Origin: an uncultured Chloroflexus sp.
GTDB lineage: Bacteria > Chloroflexota > Chloroflexia > Chloroflexales > Chloroflexaceae
Direction of reading: 5' to 3'
DNA: 63,676 nt
NCBI RefSeq assembly: GCF_937129525.1
Contig: NZ_CAKZNK010000083.1
Location: 1 to 63,676, forward strand
Shown here in pieces: positions 16,958 through 24,529 of the stretch (the stretch's first letter is position 1; the number at the start of each line of letters is the position of its first letter). The notes under the pieces are model-generated. The model saw only the letters and a list, made by a program, of their open reading frames with translations. It made no database searches and had not been told where the DNA came from. The position numbers and the translations under genes were made by a program.

Positions 16958-17704
16958 TTATGCTCCACCTGCTGCCAGTACCAGCGCCATTGCCAGTAGC
17001 GCCAGCGTGTTTTGCAGCATGTGGAAGATCACACCCGGCCAGATCGAGCCGCTCTGCTCGCGTAGATAGCCGAGGCACAATCCGGCAACGAACAGTCCGG
17101 GCACCAGCATGGGAATGAAGTGAACGATGGCAAAGATCGCTGCGCCTACCACGATAGTGAGTGTCGCGCTGAGATGGCGGCGGAGCAGGTGATGAAGCGC
17201 GCCACGAAAGAAGAGTTCTTCGACTACAGGCACGATCCCACCGATCAGCAACCATAACACGACCAGCTCGCCACCGCCGAATGGTTGCCCACCGGAGATC
17301 GCCTCGATTTGGGGGTTTTCCATTTCACCCAACAGGGTCATAACGGCGATGTTGGTCAGCCACATCATGCCCATGCCGAAGATGAACACAGGTGGTACCA
17401 GGGCCAGGTGTAGAAAGGACGGCCATTGCAGACCAAGGTCGCGCCAGCCGGCGCGTGGGCCGATAATGGCAAGAATAGCGCCGCCAATAATCAGATAGAG
17501 TAATGTGCCGGCAATGTAGACCGGCGGACTGATAAAGCCGCGCGATGTGTCCCAGTCGGTTAAAGTAGCCAGGAGGCGCACCGCGCCGACAATGAGCGCG
17601 CCACTAAAACCGATGACCAGCAGGGTGATGACAAAATCGCGCCAACCCCACGTCGGCGCGATAGGCGCCGGCGTCTGCGGCGGATCGAGCGAATGATCAA
17701 GCAT
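16958..17704 (-). CDS. CPBP-family intramembrane metalloprotease
   Basis: This 248-residue protein has about six hydrophobic helices and the CPBP/Rce1 motifs: EELFFRGALHHLLRR (EExxxR, ~residues 162-176), FAIVHFIPM (FxxxH) and GVIFHMLQNTLAL (HxxxN). These residues bind the metal and water in CAAX-type proteases. In bacteria such proteins process membrane peptides or act in immunity and stress; the substrate here is unknown. Its ATG at 17704 overlaps the 3' end of the acetylpolyamine amidohydrolase gene by 8 bp, so the two are translationally linked. A weak GCTGCGAG/CTCGCAGC inverted repeat (about 16878-16921) lies downstream. Confidence 0.85.
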   Translation of the reverse strand: MLDHSLDPPQTPAPIAPTWGWRDFVITLLVIGFSGALIVGAVRLLATLTDWDTSRGFISPPVYIAGTLLYLIIGGAILAIIGPRAGWRDLGLQWPSFLHLALVPPVFIFGMGMMWLTNIAVMTLLGEMENPQIEAISGGQPFGGGELVVLWLLIGGIVPVVEELFFRGALHHLLRRHLSATLTIVVGAAIFAIVHFIPMLVPGLFVAGLCLGYLREQSGSIWPGVIFHMLQNTLALLAMALVLAAGGA

Positions 17705-18755
17705 ACGAAAGTGCTCCCTGTAGTAAAGCGACGACGTTGATTCCTAATGCATCGATGGCGTAGCCACCCTCTTGCACGAAGAGCGTGGGCAGCCCGAGCT
17801 GCGCAATCGCGGCGCCGATTGCGCGGTAGGCTGCGGTTGTCAGGGCAAAATCACCGAGAGGATCGTCGTAGAAGGTGTCAAAGCCTGCCGCGACGATCAG
17901 GTAACGCGGTCCGTAATCAGCAATGGCTTGCAGCGCTTGCGCAAGCGCCGAAAGATAGTCGCGATCCGCGACTCCCGCCGGAAGTGGCAGGTTGAGATTG
18001 AAACCTTCACCCGCGCCGGCGCCCCGCTCATCAGCATAACCGAGAAAGTAGGGGTACTCGCGGGATGGATCGGCGTGAAGCGATACGGTCAGCACATCAT
18101 TGCGCTCGTAAAAGATGCTCTGCGTGCCATTGCCGTGATGATAATCTATATCAAGCACAGCTACCGCCGGCGCGCGTAATGTCCAAGTCGCATCACTACC
18201 GGTCACACTGCGCGCCAGTCGATCGGCTGCAAGCGCCGCATTGTTGATGTAACAATAGCCGCCGGCCATGCTGGCGGCAGCGTGGTGACCGGGTGGACGA
18301 CAGAGAGCATAGGCGTAGCGTTCTCCCTGCAAGAGCGCCTCTGCGCTGGCCAGCGCCGTTCCGGCAGATGAGAGCGCGGCGGTGAGCGTTCCGGTCATAA
18401 TCGGCGCGCTAAGGTCGAACGTATAGCGACCGGCAGCCGCCTGTGGGCAATCGCTGCGCAGTCGCAGGCCGGGCAACGGCCACGCTGACGGCAGTACTGG
18501 CTCGCTCAGGCCGGCGGCCTGCCAGCGCGCGACAGCCTGGGCAAGGTAGTCGAGATAGTCGGGAGTATGCACCGCCGTCAGATCGGATAGCGTTGCCGGT
18601 GAGGCGGCAATTGGCGAGGCAAAGCCGGCGGCAGCCAGGGCTGCAAGAATGATTGCTACCCGTCTTGGTGTCTCGAAGTAGGGCACACTGCGCCCATCCA
18701 GCACTTCAAACGGTGGATCGTGATGATGATGATCGACGCTGTAAAAAATCTTCAT
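17697..18755 (-). CDS. Acetylpolyamine amidohydrolase (class II HDAC-like)
   Basis: This 352-residue zinc hydrolase has arginase/deacetylase-fold motifs: RPPGHHAA (two catalytic His), LDIDYHHGNGTQ (zinc-binding Asp/His), SLHADP (zinc-binding Asp) and AAGFDTFYDDPLG. The N-terminus DHHHHDPPFEVLDG with SVPYFETPRR fits acetylpolyamine amidohydrolases rather than protein deacetylases. It probably removes acetyl groups from acetylated putrescine, cadaverine or spermidine. I start it at ATG 18755, the beginning of recognisable homology. No ribosome site is seen, but a TACAAT box ends 6 bp before the ATG, so the message may be leaderless. It overlaps the CPBP protease gene. Confidence 0.85.
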   Translation of the reverse strand: MKIFYSVDHHHHDPPFEVLDGRSVPYFETPRRVAIILAALAAAGFASPIAASPATLSDLTAVHTPDYLDYLAQAVARWQAAGLSEPVLPSAWPLPGLRLRSDCPQAAAGRYTFDLSAPIMTGTLTAALSSAGTALASAEALLQGERYAYALCRPPGHHAAASMAGGYCYINNAALAADRLARSVTGSDATWTLRAPAVAVLDIDYHHGNGTQSIFYERNDVLTVSLHADPSREYPYFLGYADERGAGAGEGFNLNLPLPAGVADRDYLSALAQALQAIADYGPRYLIVAAGFDTFYDDPLGDFALTTAAYRAIGAAIAQLGLPTLFVQEGGYAIDALGINVVALLQGALSYA

Positions 18756-18761
18756 AATAAT

Positions 18762-18789
18762 ATTGTACTGTAGTCTGAACGTGAAGCAA
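18762..18789 (-). promoter_or_regulatory. Putative leaderless promoter of the acetylpolyamine amidohydrolase
   Basis: On the minus strand TTGCTT (18789-18784) and TACAAT (18767-18762) are 16 bp apart, and the ATG follows 6 bp after the -10 box. Transcription would then begin at or next to the start codon, in keeping with the missing ribosome site. Confidence 0.4.
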
Positions 18790-18902
18790 AGATCTGCGTT
18801 CCAAAGAACTTGCTCGCATGCAGCGGTGGCGCGCGCTTGAGAAGAGCGTGCCATTTTCTGGTATACTGGCGCCGCGGCACTGCGCAATGGCCGGAGGAAC
18901 GC

Positions 18903-19928
18903 ATGAAGATCTACAAAGCCCGCGCGCCGATGCGAATCGGCTTTTTTGGCGGCGGCACCGATGTAAGCCCCTATGCCGAAGAATACGGCGGTAAAGTGCT
19001 CAATTGCACGATCAATCTCTATGTGCGTTGCATGCTCACGACCAGCAATACGCCGGGCATTCTGATTCGCTCGCTCGATCTGCAAGAGGTGAGCCGGCAG
19101 GTGAGCGACCGCGAATGGGATGGCAAGCTGGCGCTACCCCAGGCAGTGCTCGATGCGCTGCCGCAGTTACGGCCAGCTACCGCCGGTTACAAGATTACGA
19201 TGTTCAGCGATGCCCCACCCGGCTCTGGCCTCGGATCATCGTCGGCGCTGGTAGTTAGCATGCTTAAGCTGCTCTATGCAGTGGCAGGACAGAACGCCGA
19301 TCCACACCAGCTTGCCGAGCTGGCGTATCGAATCGAGCGCGTGGATCTCGGCATCCCCGGCGGTCGGCAAGATCAGTATTCAGCCGTCTTCGGCGGCATG
19401 TGCGTCTACCACTTCGGGAGCGATCGGGTTATTGTCGAGCCGGTGTTGAGCGATCCAACAGCGTTGCTCGAATTAGAGAGCTGCCTGATCCTGGGTTATA
19501 TCGGCGATCGCCAGCTACTCACCCGCCACCTGATGACCGATCAGGTGCAGCGCCTGGTCAAAGGTGACACATTGCGGCTGCACCATGAAACCAAAGCCTT
19601 TGTCGATACGGCGGCGCGCTTGCTCCGCGAACAGCGAATTGCCGATTTTGGCCGGCTGTTGCACGATGCCTGGGAGGTGAAGAAGGCTTTCTCGCCCCAT
19701 ATTGCACCCCCTATCGTCGAAGAGGTCTATGCGCTGGCGCGCAAACATGGCGCCTGGGGCGGAAAGATCTCCGGCGCCGGCGGCGGCGGTTTTATGGTGT
19801 TTGCCTGCCCCTTCGACCGTCGTCTGGCCATCGAGCGCGCGCTCACCGAAGCCGGCGTGGTGGTGCGTCCCTTCTCGTTTGTGACCCACGGCGTACAGTC
19901 ATGGGTAGTCGAGGAACCGGATGCCTGA
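18903..19928 (+). CDS. GHMP-family sugar kinase (heptose-7-phosphate kinase-like)
   Basis: This 341-residue kinase begins KIYKARAPMRIGFFGGGTDVSPY, matching sugar kinases such as D-glycero-D-manno-heptose 7-phosphate kinase and related galacto/fucokinases. The GHMP phosphate-binding loop is PPGSGLGSSSALVVS (~residues 104-118), with GIPGGRQDQYSAVFGG after it and the C-terminal GHMP motif KISGAGGGGFMVFA. GGAGG lies 6 nt before the ATG at 18903. It likely phosphorylates a sugar or sugar phosphate for surface glycan synthesis; no glycosyltransferase neighbours confirm the substrate. The last 43 codons are repeated twice more downstream as broken copies. Confidence 0.85.
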   Translation: MKIYKARAPMRIGFFGGGTDVSPYAEEYGGKVLNCTINLYVRCMLTTSNTPGILIRSLDLQEVSRQVSDREWDGKLALPQAVLDALPQLRPATAGYKITMFSDAPPGSGLGSSSALVVSMLKLLYAVAGQNADPHQLAELAYRIERVDLGIPGGRQDQYSAVFGGMCVYHFGSDRVIVEPVLSDPTALLELESCLILGYIGDRQLLTRHLMTDQVQRLVKGDTLRLHHETKAFVDTAARLLREQRIADFGRLLHDAWEVKKAFSPHIAPPIVEEVYALARKHGAWGGKISGAGGGGFMVFACPFDRRLAIERALTEAGVVVRPFSFVTHGVQSWVVEEPDA

Positions 19929-20000
19929 TCTCGCGTGTTGAGGCCCGGTAGTGTCATAGCCGCGCCCGCAATGCGCGCAACGGCGGCTTGATAGCACTTT

Positions 20001-20104
20001 CCTGCCCTTTCGACCGTCGTCTGGCTATCGAGCGCGCGCTCACCGGAGCCGGCGTGGTGGTGCACTCCTTCTCGTTATGGGTAGTGGAAGAACCGGATGC
20101 CTGA
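20001..20104 (+). pseudogene. Broken copy of the kinase 3' end (copy 2)
   Basis: This stretch repeats the last part of the sugar kinase gene (CPFDRR to the stop after EEPDA) with a 21-bp deletion that removes the FVTHGVQS region, and has no start. It belongs to the tandem triplication and is not expected to encode anything. Confidence 0.85.
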
Positions 20105-20176
20105 TCTCGCGTGTTGAGGCCCGGTAGTGTCATAGCCGCGCCCGCAATGCGCGCAACGGCGGCTTGATAGCATTTG

Positions 20177-20280
20177 CCTGCCCTTTCGACCGTCGTCTGG
20201 CCATCGAGTGCGCGCTCACCGAAGCCGGCGCGGTGGTGCACTCCTTCTCGTTATGGGTAGTGGAAGAACCGGATGCCTGA
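20177..20280 (+). pseudogene. Broken copy of the kinase 3' end (copy 3)
   Basis: This second remnant carries the same 21-bp deletion as the copy before it and ends in the same GGATGCCTGA. It is joined directly to the intact livM 3' end. Confidence 0.85.
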
Positions 20281-20305
20281 TCTCGCGTGTTGAGACCCGG
20301 CAGTG

Positions 20306-21331
20306 TCATAGCCGCGCCCGCAATTCTTGCAACCGTTTGCGCCATAGCGCCATCCAGCTTGCGCCGCGCAGTCGCCACGTGCCGATAATGCCGTAGGGTA
20401 AAAAGAGCACAATCAGAATGTAGATGATACCAAACAGGAGCGGCCAGCTCGGCCCGAAAAAGACGTTCAACCAGTAGCCGAGTAACTGGATCACGCCGGC
20501 CCCCAGCATTGGCCCGATGAGCGAACCAACACCGCCGATAATCGTCATCAACAGAGCGTTAATCGTGGTACCAACGCCGAGTACTGCCGGATTGGCATTG
20601 AGATTCCAGAGCGCGTTGAATGCGCCGGCCAGCGCCGCCATGATACCACTCACCGTGATTGCGATCAGCTTGAAGGTGAGCGCGTGATAGCCTAATACCT
20701 TCGCCCGCGTCTCGTTGTCGCGAATCGCCATCATCACTTTACCCGTCGGTGAGTTGACAACTTGTCGCGCTAACAGGTACATCACGATTGTGAAACCTAA
20801 TGTGACATAATAAAACCGCAGTCGTTCATTTGTCGGGCTGATCCATGCCGGTACCGGAATGCTCTGCAACCCGTCTTCAGCGCCCGTCCACTGACGAAAG
20901 TCGGTCGCTTCGGCCAGCAGGAAGGCCATCTGGGCGAAGGCAAGCGTGACCATTGCGAAGTAGACGCCGCTAACCCGCAGTGAGAGCAGGCCGATAATCA
21001 GGCTCTGGACGAGGGCGATGACAATCACGGCCAGCAGCGCCGCGCCGAGATCCCAACCGGCGTGCTTGAGCAGAATCCCGACGGTATACGCGCCGGTGCC
21101 GAAAAAGAGGGCATGGCCGAACGATAGAATACCGGTATAACCCATCAGGATGTCGTAGCTCATAGCGAAGACGGCCAGAATGAAGACCTGGATCAGCATC
21201 CCCTGCCAGAACTTGGGCACACCGGCATCGACCGGCTGTCCGGTCAGTAGCGCAATCACAAACGGAAAGATAACCAGGCCGCCGATCAAGCCGAGGCCGG
21301 CCCACTGCGATGATTTCAGACGCTCCCGCAT
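20306..21331 (-). CDS. livM: Branched-chain amino acid-type ABC permease LivM
   Basis: This 341-residue membrane protein matches LivM: about eight to nine helices, with the family segment MGYTGILSFGHALFFGTGAY (~residues 65-84) and the cytoplasmic coupling motif region KVMMAIRDNETRAKVLGY (~193-210). It forms the heterodimeric channel with LivH. AAGGAG overlaps the livH stop and lies 7 nt before the ATG at 21331; a GTG one codon earlier (21334) is possible. It is the last gene of the transporter set. Its final codons recur twice in the tandem repeat downstream. Confidence 0.92.
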   Translation of the reverse strand: MRERLKSSQWAGLGLIGGLVIFPFVIALLTGQPVDAGVPKFWQGMLIQVFILAVFAMSYDILMGYTGILSFGHALFFGTGAYTVGILLKHAGWDLGAALLAVIVIALVQSLIIGLLSLRVSGVYFAMVTLAFAQMAFLLAEATDFRQWTGAEDGLQSIPVPAWISPTNERLRFYYVTLGFTIVMYLLARQVVNSPTGKVMMAIRDNETRAKVLGYHALTFKLIAITVSGIMAALAGAFNALWNLNANPAVLGVGTTINALLMTIIGGVGSLIGPMLGAGVIQLLGYWLNVFFGPSWPLLFGIIYILIVLFLPYGIIGTWRLRGASWMALWRKRLQELRARL

Positions 21332-21334
21332 CAC

Positions 21335-22813
21335 TTACTCCTTTTTGCCAAACAGGCCGGCTGGGCGCAATAGCAACACCAGTGCCATAATCAAGACGGT
21401 TGAGGCGCGCGCGATTGAAGGTGAAAAGGTCATTGCTTCGCTCATCCAGGGTAGTTGAATGCCGGTCAGCACAATCTGGTCGCCGAACGCGCGCGCCAGT
21501 CCTACCAGCAATGATCCGATTGCTGCGCCGGTGAAGCTGCCCATACCACCGATGACGACGGCGATGAAGGCCTGTAACTGAAACTCCTGGCCGAGGCCAG
21601 GACTGATGCCGAGGAAGGGCGCGGCAGCCACGCCACCCAGCGCGGCCAGACCGGCGCCGAGCGCAAAGACGAGGGTAAAGACGCGACGAACGTTAATGCC
21701 CAATGCCTGCACCATTTCGCCATCTTGCACGCCGGCACGGATGATCATCCCCAGCCGGGTGTAGCGCAAGAGAACGGCAATCCCGACAAACATCAAGATG
21801 CCGAGCGCAATGATGAAGATGCGATAACTGGGGAATGGGCGGCCCAATACGTCAATGCTGGCGCAGTTGTCTTGCAACCATGCAATCAGGTTAGGTGACG
21901 GACAGTTCGGTCCGCGCTGGCTGAACCATGCCGGTAATTCCATGAAGTAGCCACCTGGCCCCCAGACCCCTTTGACCAGTTCGGTGCCGACGAAGACCAG
22001 GCCGAGCGTGACCAGTACCTGATAGATCGGGCGGCTGTAGAGGGGACGAATCAGGCTCCATTCCATCAAGCCGCCCAACGCGGCGCCGCCGCCGGCTCCG
22101 ATGAGCAGCGCCAGCAAAAAGCGCGTGTTCGAGTCAAGACTGAGCAGCCACTCTTCCAGGGTGAGGCGGAGAGGAGCGATGAGCAAAGCAAGCGCGAGTA
22201 GTATGATCGGTACGATCAGATCGCGCCGTTCTGGTCGGCGGGTGTGCTCTCTACCGGCCAGAAAAGCGGCTCCGGCAATGACGCCGGCAACTGCCAGCCC
22301 CAGCGCGCGGGCAATAAAGATCGGCGTTGGCGCTTGCGCCTGCTCAGTTGGCACTCGTCCACCCGAACTGAGGGCAGTGGTCGCCAGTGGAGCCAGCTCG
22401 AAATTCCAGATGGCGAAGAGACCAACCAGCACTGCGGCAACCCAGAGTGGTCGCCGATGACCAGATGGCAGACTGTTTGCCGGCAACCATCGCGCCAGGA
22501 TCCAGCCCGCGACCAGCGCCAGCCCAAACGGCAGCGTATTGAGCAGCAGCCGTGGGTTGGCATAGAGGGTAAAACCGATGTAGGCGCCGATCATGAAAAG
22601 GGTGCCGTGGGCAAAGTTGAGCACGTCCATCAGGCCGAAGATGAGTGAAAGGCCAGATGTAACCAGAAAGTAGAGCGCGCCTAGTGTGAGGCCAGAGAGC
22701 AAGATGCTGGCCAGCACACGCGGTTCGTACTGGGTTGATGCCCACATGCCAAAGAGAATGATCGCGATAATGCCGGCAATCAAGCCACGCCGGCGCTGGA
22801 TCAGTTCGATCAT
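21335..22813 (-). CDS. livH: Branched-chain amino acid-type ABC permease LivH with large insertion
   Basis: This 492-residue protein carries the LivH core: ILLSGLTLGALYFLVTSGLSL and GLMDVLNFAHGTLFMIGAYIG near the N-terminus, and IRAGVQDGEMVQALGINVRR (coupling region) with FIAVVIGGMGSFTGAAIGSL in the C-terminal half (all motifs within residues ~35-75 and ~370-445). Typical LivH is near 300 residues. Here about 150 extra residues with several hydrophobic segments separate the N-terminal motif from the ALLIGAGGGAALGGLMEW segment, and a shorter insert surrounds RGPNCPSPN. GAGGGA precedes ATG 22813. The reading frame stays open throughout, so the insertion is genuine rather than a fusion error. 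Confidence 0.88.
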   Translation of the reverse strand: MIELIQRRRGLIAGIIAIILFGMWASTQYEPRVLASILLSGLTLGALYFLVTSGLSLIFGLMDVLNFAHGTLFMIGAYIGFTLYANPRLLLNTLPFGLALVAGWILARWLPANSLPSGHRRPLWVAAVLVGLFAIWNFELAPLATTALSSGGRVPTEQAQAPTPIFIARALGLAVAGVIAGAAFLAGREHTRRPERRDLIVPIILLALALLIAPLRLTLEEWLLSLDSNTRFLLALLIGAGGGAALGGLMEWSLIRPLYSRPIYQVLVTLGLVFVGTELVKGVWGPGGYFMELPAWFSQRGPNCPSPNLIAWLQDNCASIDVLGRPFPSYRIFIIALGILMFVGIAVLLRYTRLGMIIRAGVQDGEMVQALGINVRRVFTLVFALGAGLAALGGVAAAPFLGISPGLGQEFQLQAFIAVVIGGMGSFTGAAIGSLLVGLARAFGDQIVLTGIQLPWMSEAMTFSPSIARASTVLIMALVLLLRPAGLFGKKE

Positions 22814-22850
22814 GGAAGTCCCTCGTGAGTGATAAATGATCTGGTTGTCA

Positions 22851-22893
22851 GAACGGCGCTGAACGCTCACAATGCCATTGGTTCACGCCGTTC
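22851..22893 (-). promoter_or_regulatory. Intercistronic stem-loop between livF and livH
   Basis: GAACGGCG-C-TGAA (22851-22863) pairs with TTCACGCCGTTC (22882-22893), giving a 12-bp stem with one bulge. It lies in the 132-bp gap between livF and livH and has no T run after it on the minus strand. It probably tunes mRNA stability or partial termination within the operon. Confidence 0.45.
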
Positions 22894-22945
22894 ACTGCCC
22901 TGCGCAATGTATAGATGTCATCTTCGTTCCACACCCTGGTCTTTT

Positions 22946-23653
22946 TCACCCCGCGCCGAGATATTTGTCGATGGTGGCGTGATCGCGCGTCAGGTCTGCC
23001 ATCCGTCCATGTTGCACACTGCGCCCATCGTCGAGGATGTAGTACTCGTCGGCCAACTGCGCAGCCAGGGCAAAATTTTGCTCGACCAGCAAGATGGTCG
23101 TTTCAGTCGCCATCTGGCGTAGCGCGGCCACAATTTGCTCCACGATGATCGGCGCCAGTCCTTCACTTGGTTCGTCGATCAGCAACAAGCGATTGTCAGG
23201 CACCAGCGCCCGGGCAATCGCCAGCATTTGTTGCTGACCTCCTGATAGCTTGCCGCCGGGATGACGGTAAAACCGCTTCAGATCGGGGAAGAGCGACATG
23301 ATGAAGTCACTGCGTCTGGCCAGATCTCCCCGTTTGCGCTCTGCCAGCCGGAGATTCTCTTCAACGGTCAGATCGCGAAAGATGGCGCGATGTTCGGGCA
23401 CATAGCCAACACCGAGATACGCGATTTCGTAAGCTGGCCGTCCATTGATCGCCTCGCCGCCGAGCCGGATGCTCCCGCTGCGCGGTGGGTTGAGGCCCAT
23501 GATCGAGCGCAGTGTCGTTGTCTTGCCGGCGCCATTTCGACCAAGCAGGGCAGTGATACTCCCGGCGCGTACCTTGAGTGAGACACCTTCCAAAATGTGA
23601 AACTGACCGATAAAGGTATGGATGGTATCAACCTCGAGCAGCACCTCATTCAT
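22946..23653 (-). CDS. livF: ABC transporter ATPase LivF
   Basis: This 235-residue ATPase has the Walker A motif LGRNGAGKTTTLR (~residues 38-50), the Q-loop region, the signature LSGGQQQMLAIARAL (~136-150) and Walker B LLLIDEPSEGLAP. The SEGLAP sequence and the short length without a C-terminal regulatory domain are characteristic of LivF. It pairs with LivG to energise the LivHM channel. Its ATG overlaps the livG stop by 4 bp, so the two subunits are translationally coupled. Confidence 0.93.
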   Translation of the reverse strand: MNEVLLEVDTIHTFIGQFHILEGVSLKVRAGSITALLGRNGAGKTTTLRSIMGLNPPRSGSIRLGGEAINGRPAYEIAYLGVGYVPEHRAIFRDLTVEENLRLAERKRGDLARRSDFIMSLFPDLKRFYRHPGGKLSGGQQQMLAIARALVPDNRLLLIDEPSEGLAPIIVEQIVAALRQMATETTILLVEQNFALAAQLADEYYILDDGRSVQHGRMADLTRDHATIDKYLGAG

Positions 23654-24420
23654 AGCTGCCCTCCAGCAAAGGCTGTGCCTAGATAGGCTTCACGCACCGC
23701 CTGATTGGCGCTAATCTCGGCTGGACTGCCTTCGGCCAGCACGCGACCCTGATGCATGACGGTAATAGTGTCGGCCAGACTCATCACGACTGACATGTTG
23801 TGTTCCACAATCAAAATCGTTTTGTTTGTTCCTTGCCGAATGCCACGCAAGAGGTCAAGCAGCATCGGCACTTGTTCGGTGGCCATACCGGCAGTTGGTT
23901 CGTCGAGCAGCAGGATGTCGGCATCACCGGCCAGCAGGATAGCCAGCTCAAGTCGGCGTTTGTCGCCGTGTGGCAGGGTGGCGGCGATCTGCGCGGCTCG
24001 TTCGTGCAGACCGACCTGGCGCAGGGCAGTGTACGCTCGTTCGATGTAGGCGGTTAACTTGCCGGCATTGCGCCAGAGGCGCAGATTGTCGGCGCCGCGC
24101 GCCTGCGCCGCCAGTCGCACATTTTCCAGGACAGTCAGCGTAGGGAAAATATTGGTGATCTGGAATGAGCGTCCGATGCCGAGATGAGCCATCCGGTGCA
24201 GCGGAACCCGGGTGATGTCGCGCCCACGCAGCAATACCCGACCTGAGGTTGGCTTGATGTAGCCGCTGATCAGGTTGAACAAAGTGGTCTTGCCGGCGCC
24301 ATTCGGGCCGATGATAGCGTGGATACTGCCAGCGCGCACCTGGAGATCGACGTGATCAACGGCGCGCAGACTGCCGAAGTCGCGGGTAAGCGCTTGCGTT
24401 GTGAGGATCCAATCGCTCAC
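23650..24420 (-). CDS. livG: ABC transporter ATPase LivG
   Basis: This 256-residue ATPase has Walker A IIGPNGAGKTTLFNLISG, the LivG-specific GIGRSFQITNIFPTLTV Q-loop region, a divergent signature LPHGDKRRLELAILLAG (family usually LxYGxQRRLEIARAL) and Walker B ILLLDEPTAGM. The start is GTG at 24420, with AAGGAG five nt upstream; upstream in-frame ATG 24486 lies inside the stem-loop region and is unlikely. It is the second gene of the transporter group after livK. Confidence 0.9.
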   Translation of the reverse strand: MSDWILTTQALTRDFGSLRAVDHVDLQVRAGSIHAIIGPNGAGKTTLFNLISGYIKPTSGRVLLRGRDITRVPLHRMAHLGIGRSFQITNIFPTLTVLENVRLAAQARGADNLRLWRNAGKLTAYIERAYTALRQVGLHERAAQIAATLPHGDKRRLELAILLAGDADILLLDEPTAGMATEQVPMLLDLLRGIRQGTNKTILIVEHNMSVVMSLADTITVMHQGRVLAEGSPAEISANQAVREAYLGTAFAGGQL

Positions 24421-24459
24421 ATGCACTCCTTCAGGTTGACGTAATAATAGTGATTGCGC

Positions 24460-24515
24460 ATTGCGCGGGCGGCGCAGCAATCGCATCCGTTGGCGCTGCT
24501 TCCCACCCGCGCAAT
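24460..24515 (-). promoter_or_regulatory. Strong intercistronic stem-loop between livK and livG
   Basis: ATTGCGCGGG (24460-24469) and CCCGCGCAAT (24506-24515) form a perfect 10-bp outer stem, and inner GCAGC/GCTGC can extend it. It starts 14 nt after the livK stop. No T run follows. Such structures between a binding-protein gene and its permease genes often keep binding-protein mRNA more abundant, which is the likely role here. Confidence 0.6.
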
Positions 24516-24529
24516 GATTGCCGGACTAA

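Larger units (their letters stand above)
19804..20335. repeat. Three tandem copies of the kinase/livM gene junction
   Basis: The unit holds the 3' end of the kinase gene, the short spacer and the last eight or so codons of the facing livM gene. Aligned CCTGCCC words lie at 19804, 20001 and 20177, so the spacing is 197 and then 176 bp. The livM stop (TCA on plus) recurs at 19954, 20130 and 20306. Copies 2 and 3 share a 21-bp deletion inside the kinase part and a few substitutions, so one probably arose from the other. Only the first kinase end and the last livM end belong to intact genes. Confidence 0.9.

Noticed and set aside
19727-20378. Overlapping minus-strand His/Ala-rich open frames in the triplicated junction
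   Set aside because: They are antisense to the repeated kinase end, lack ribosome sites and repeat the same peptide because the DNA is tandemly repeated.
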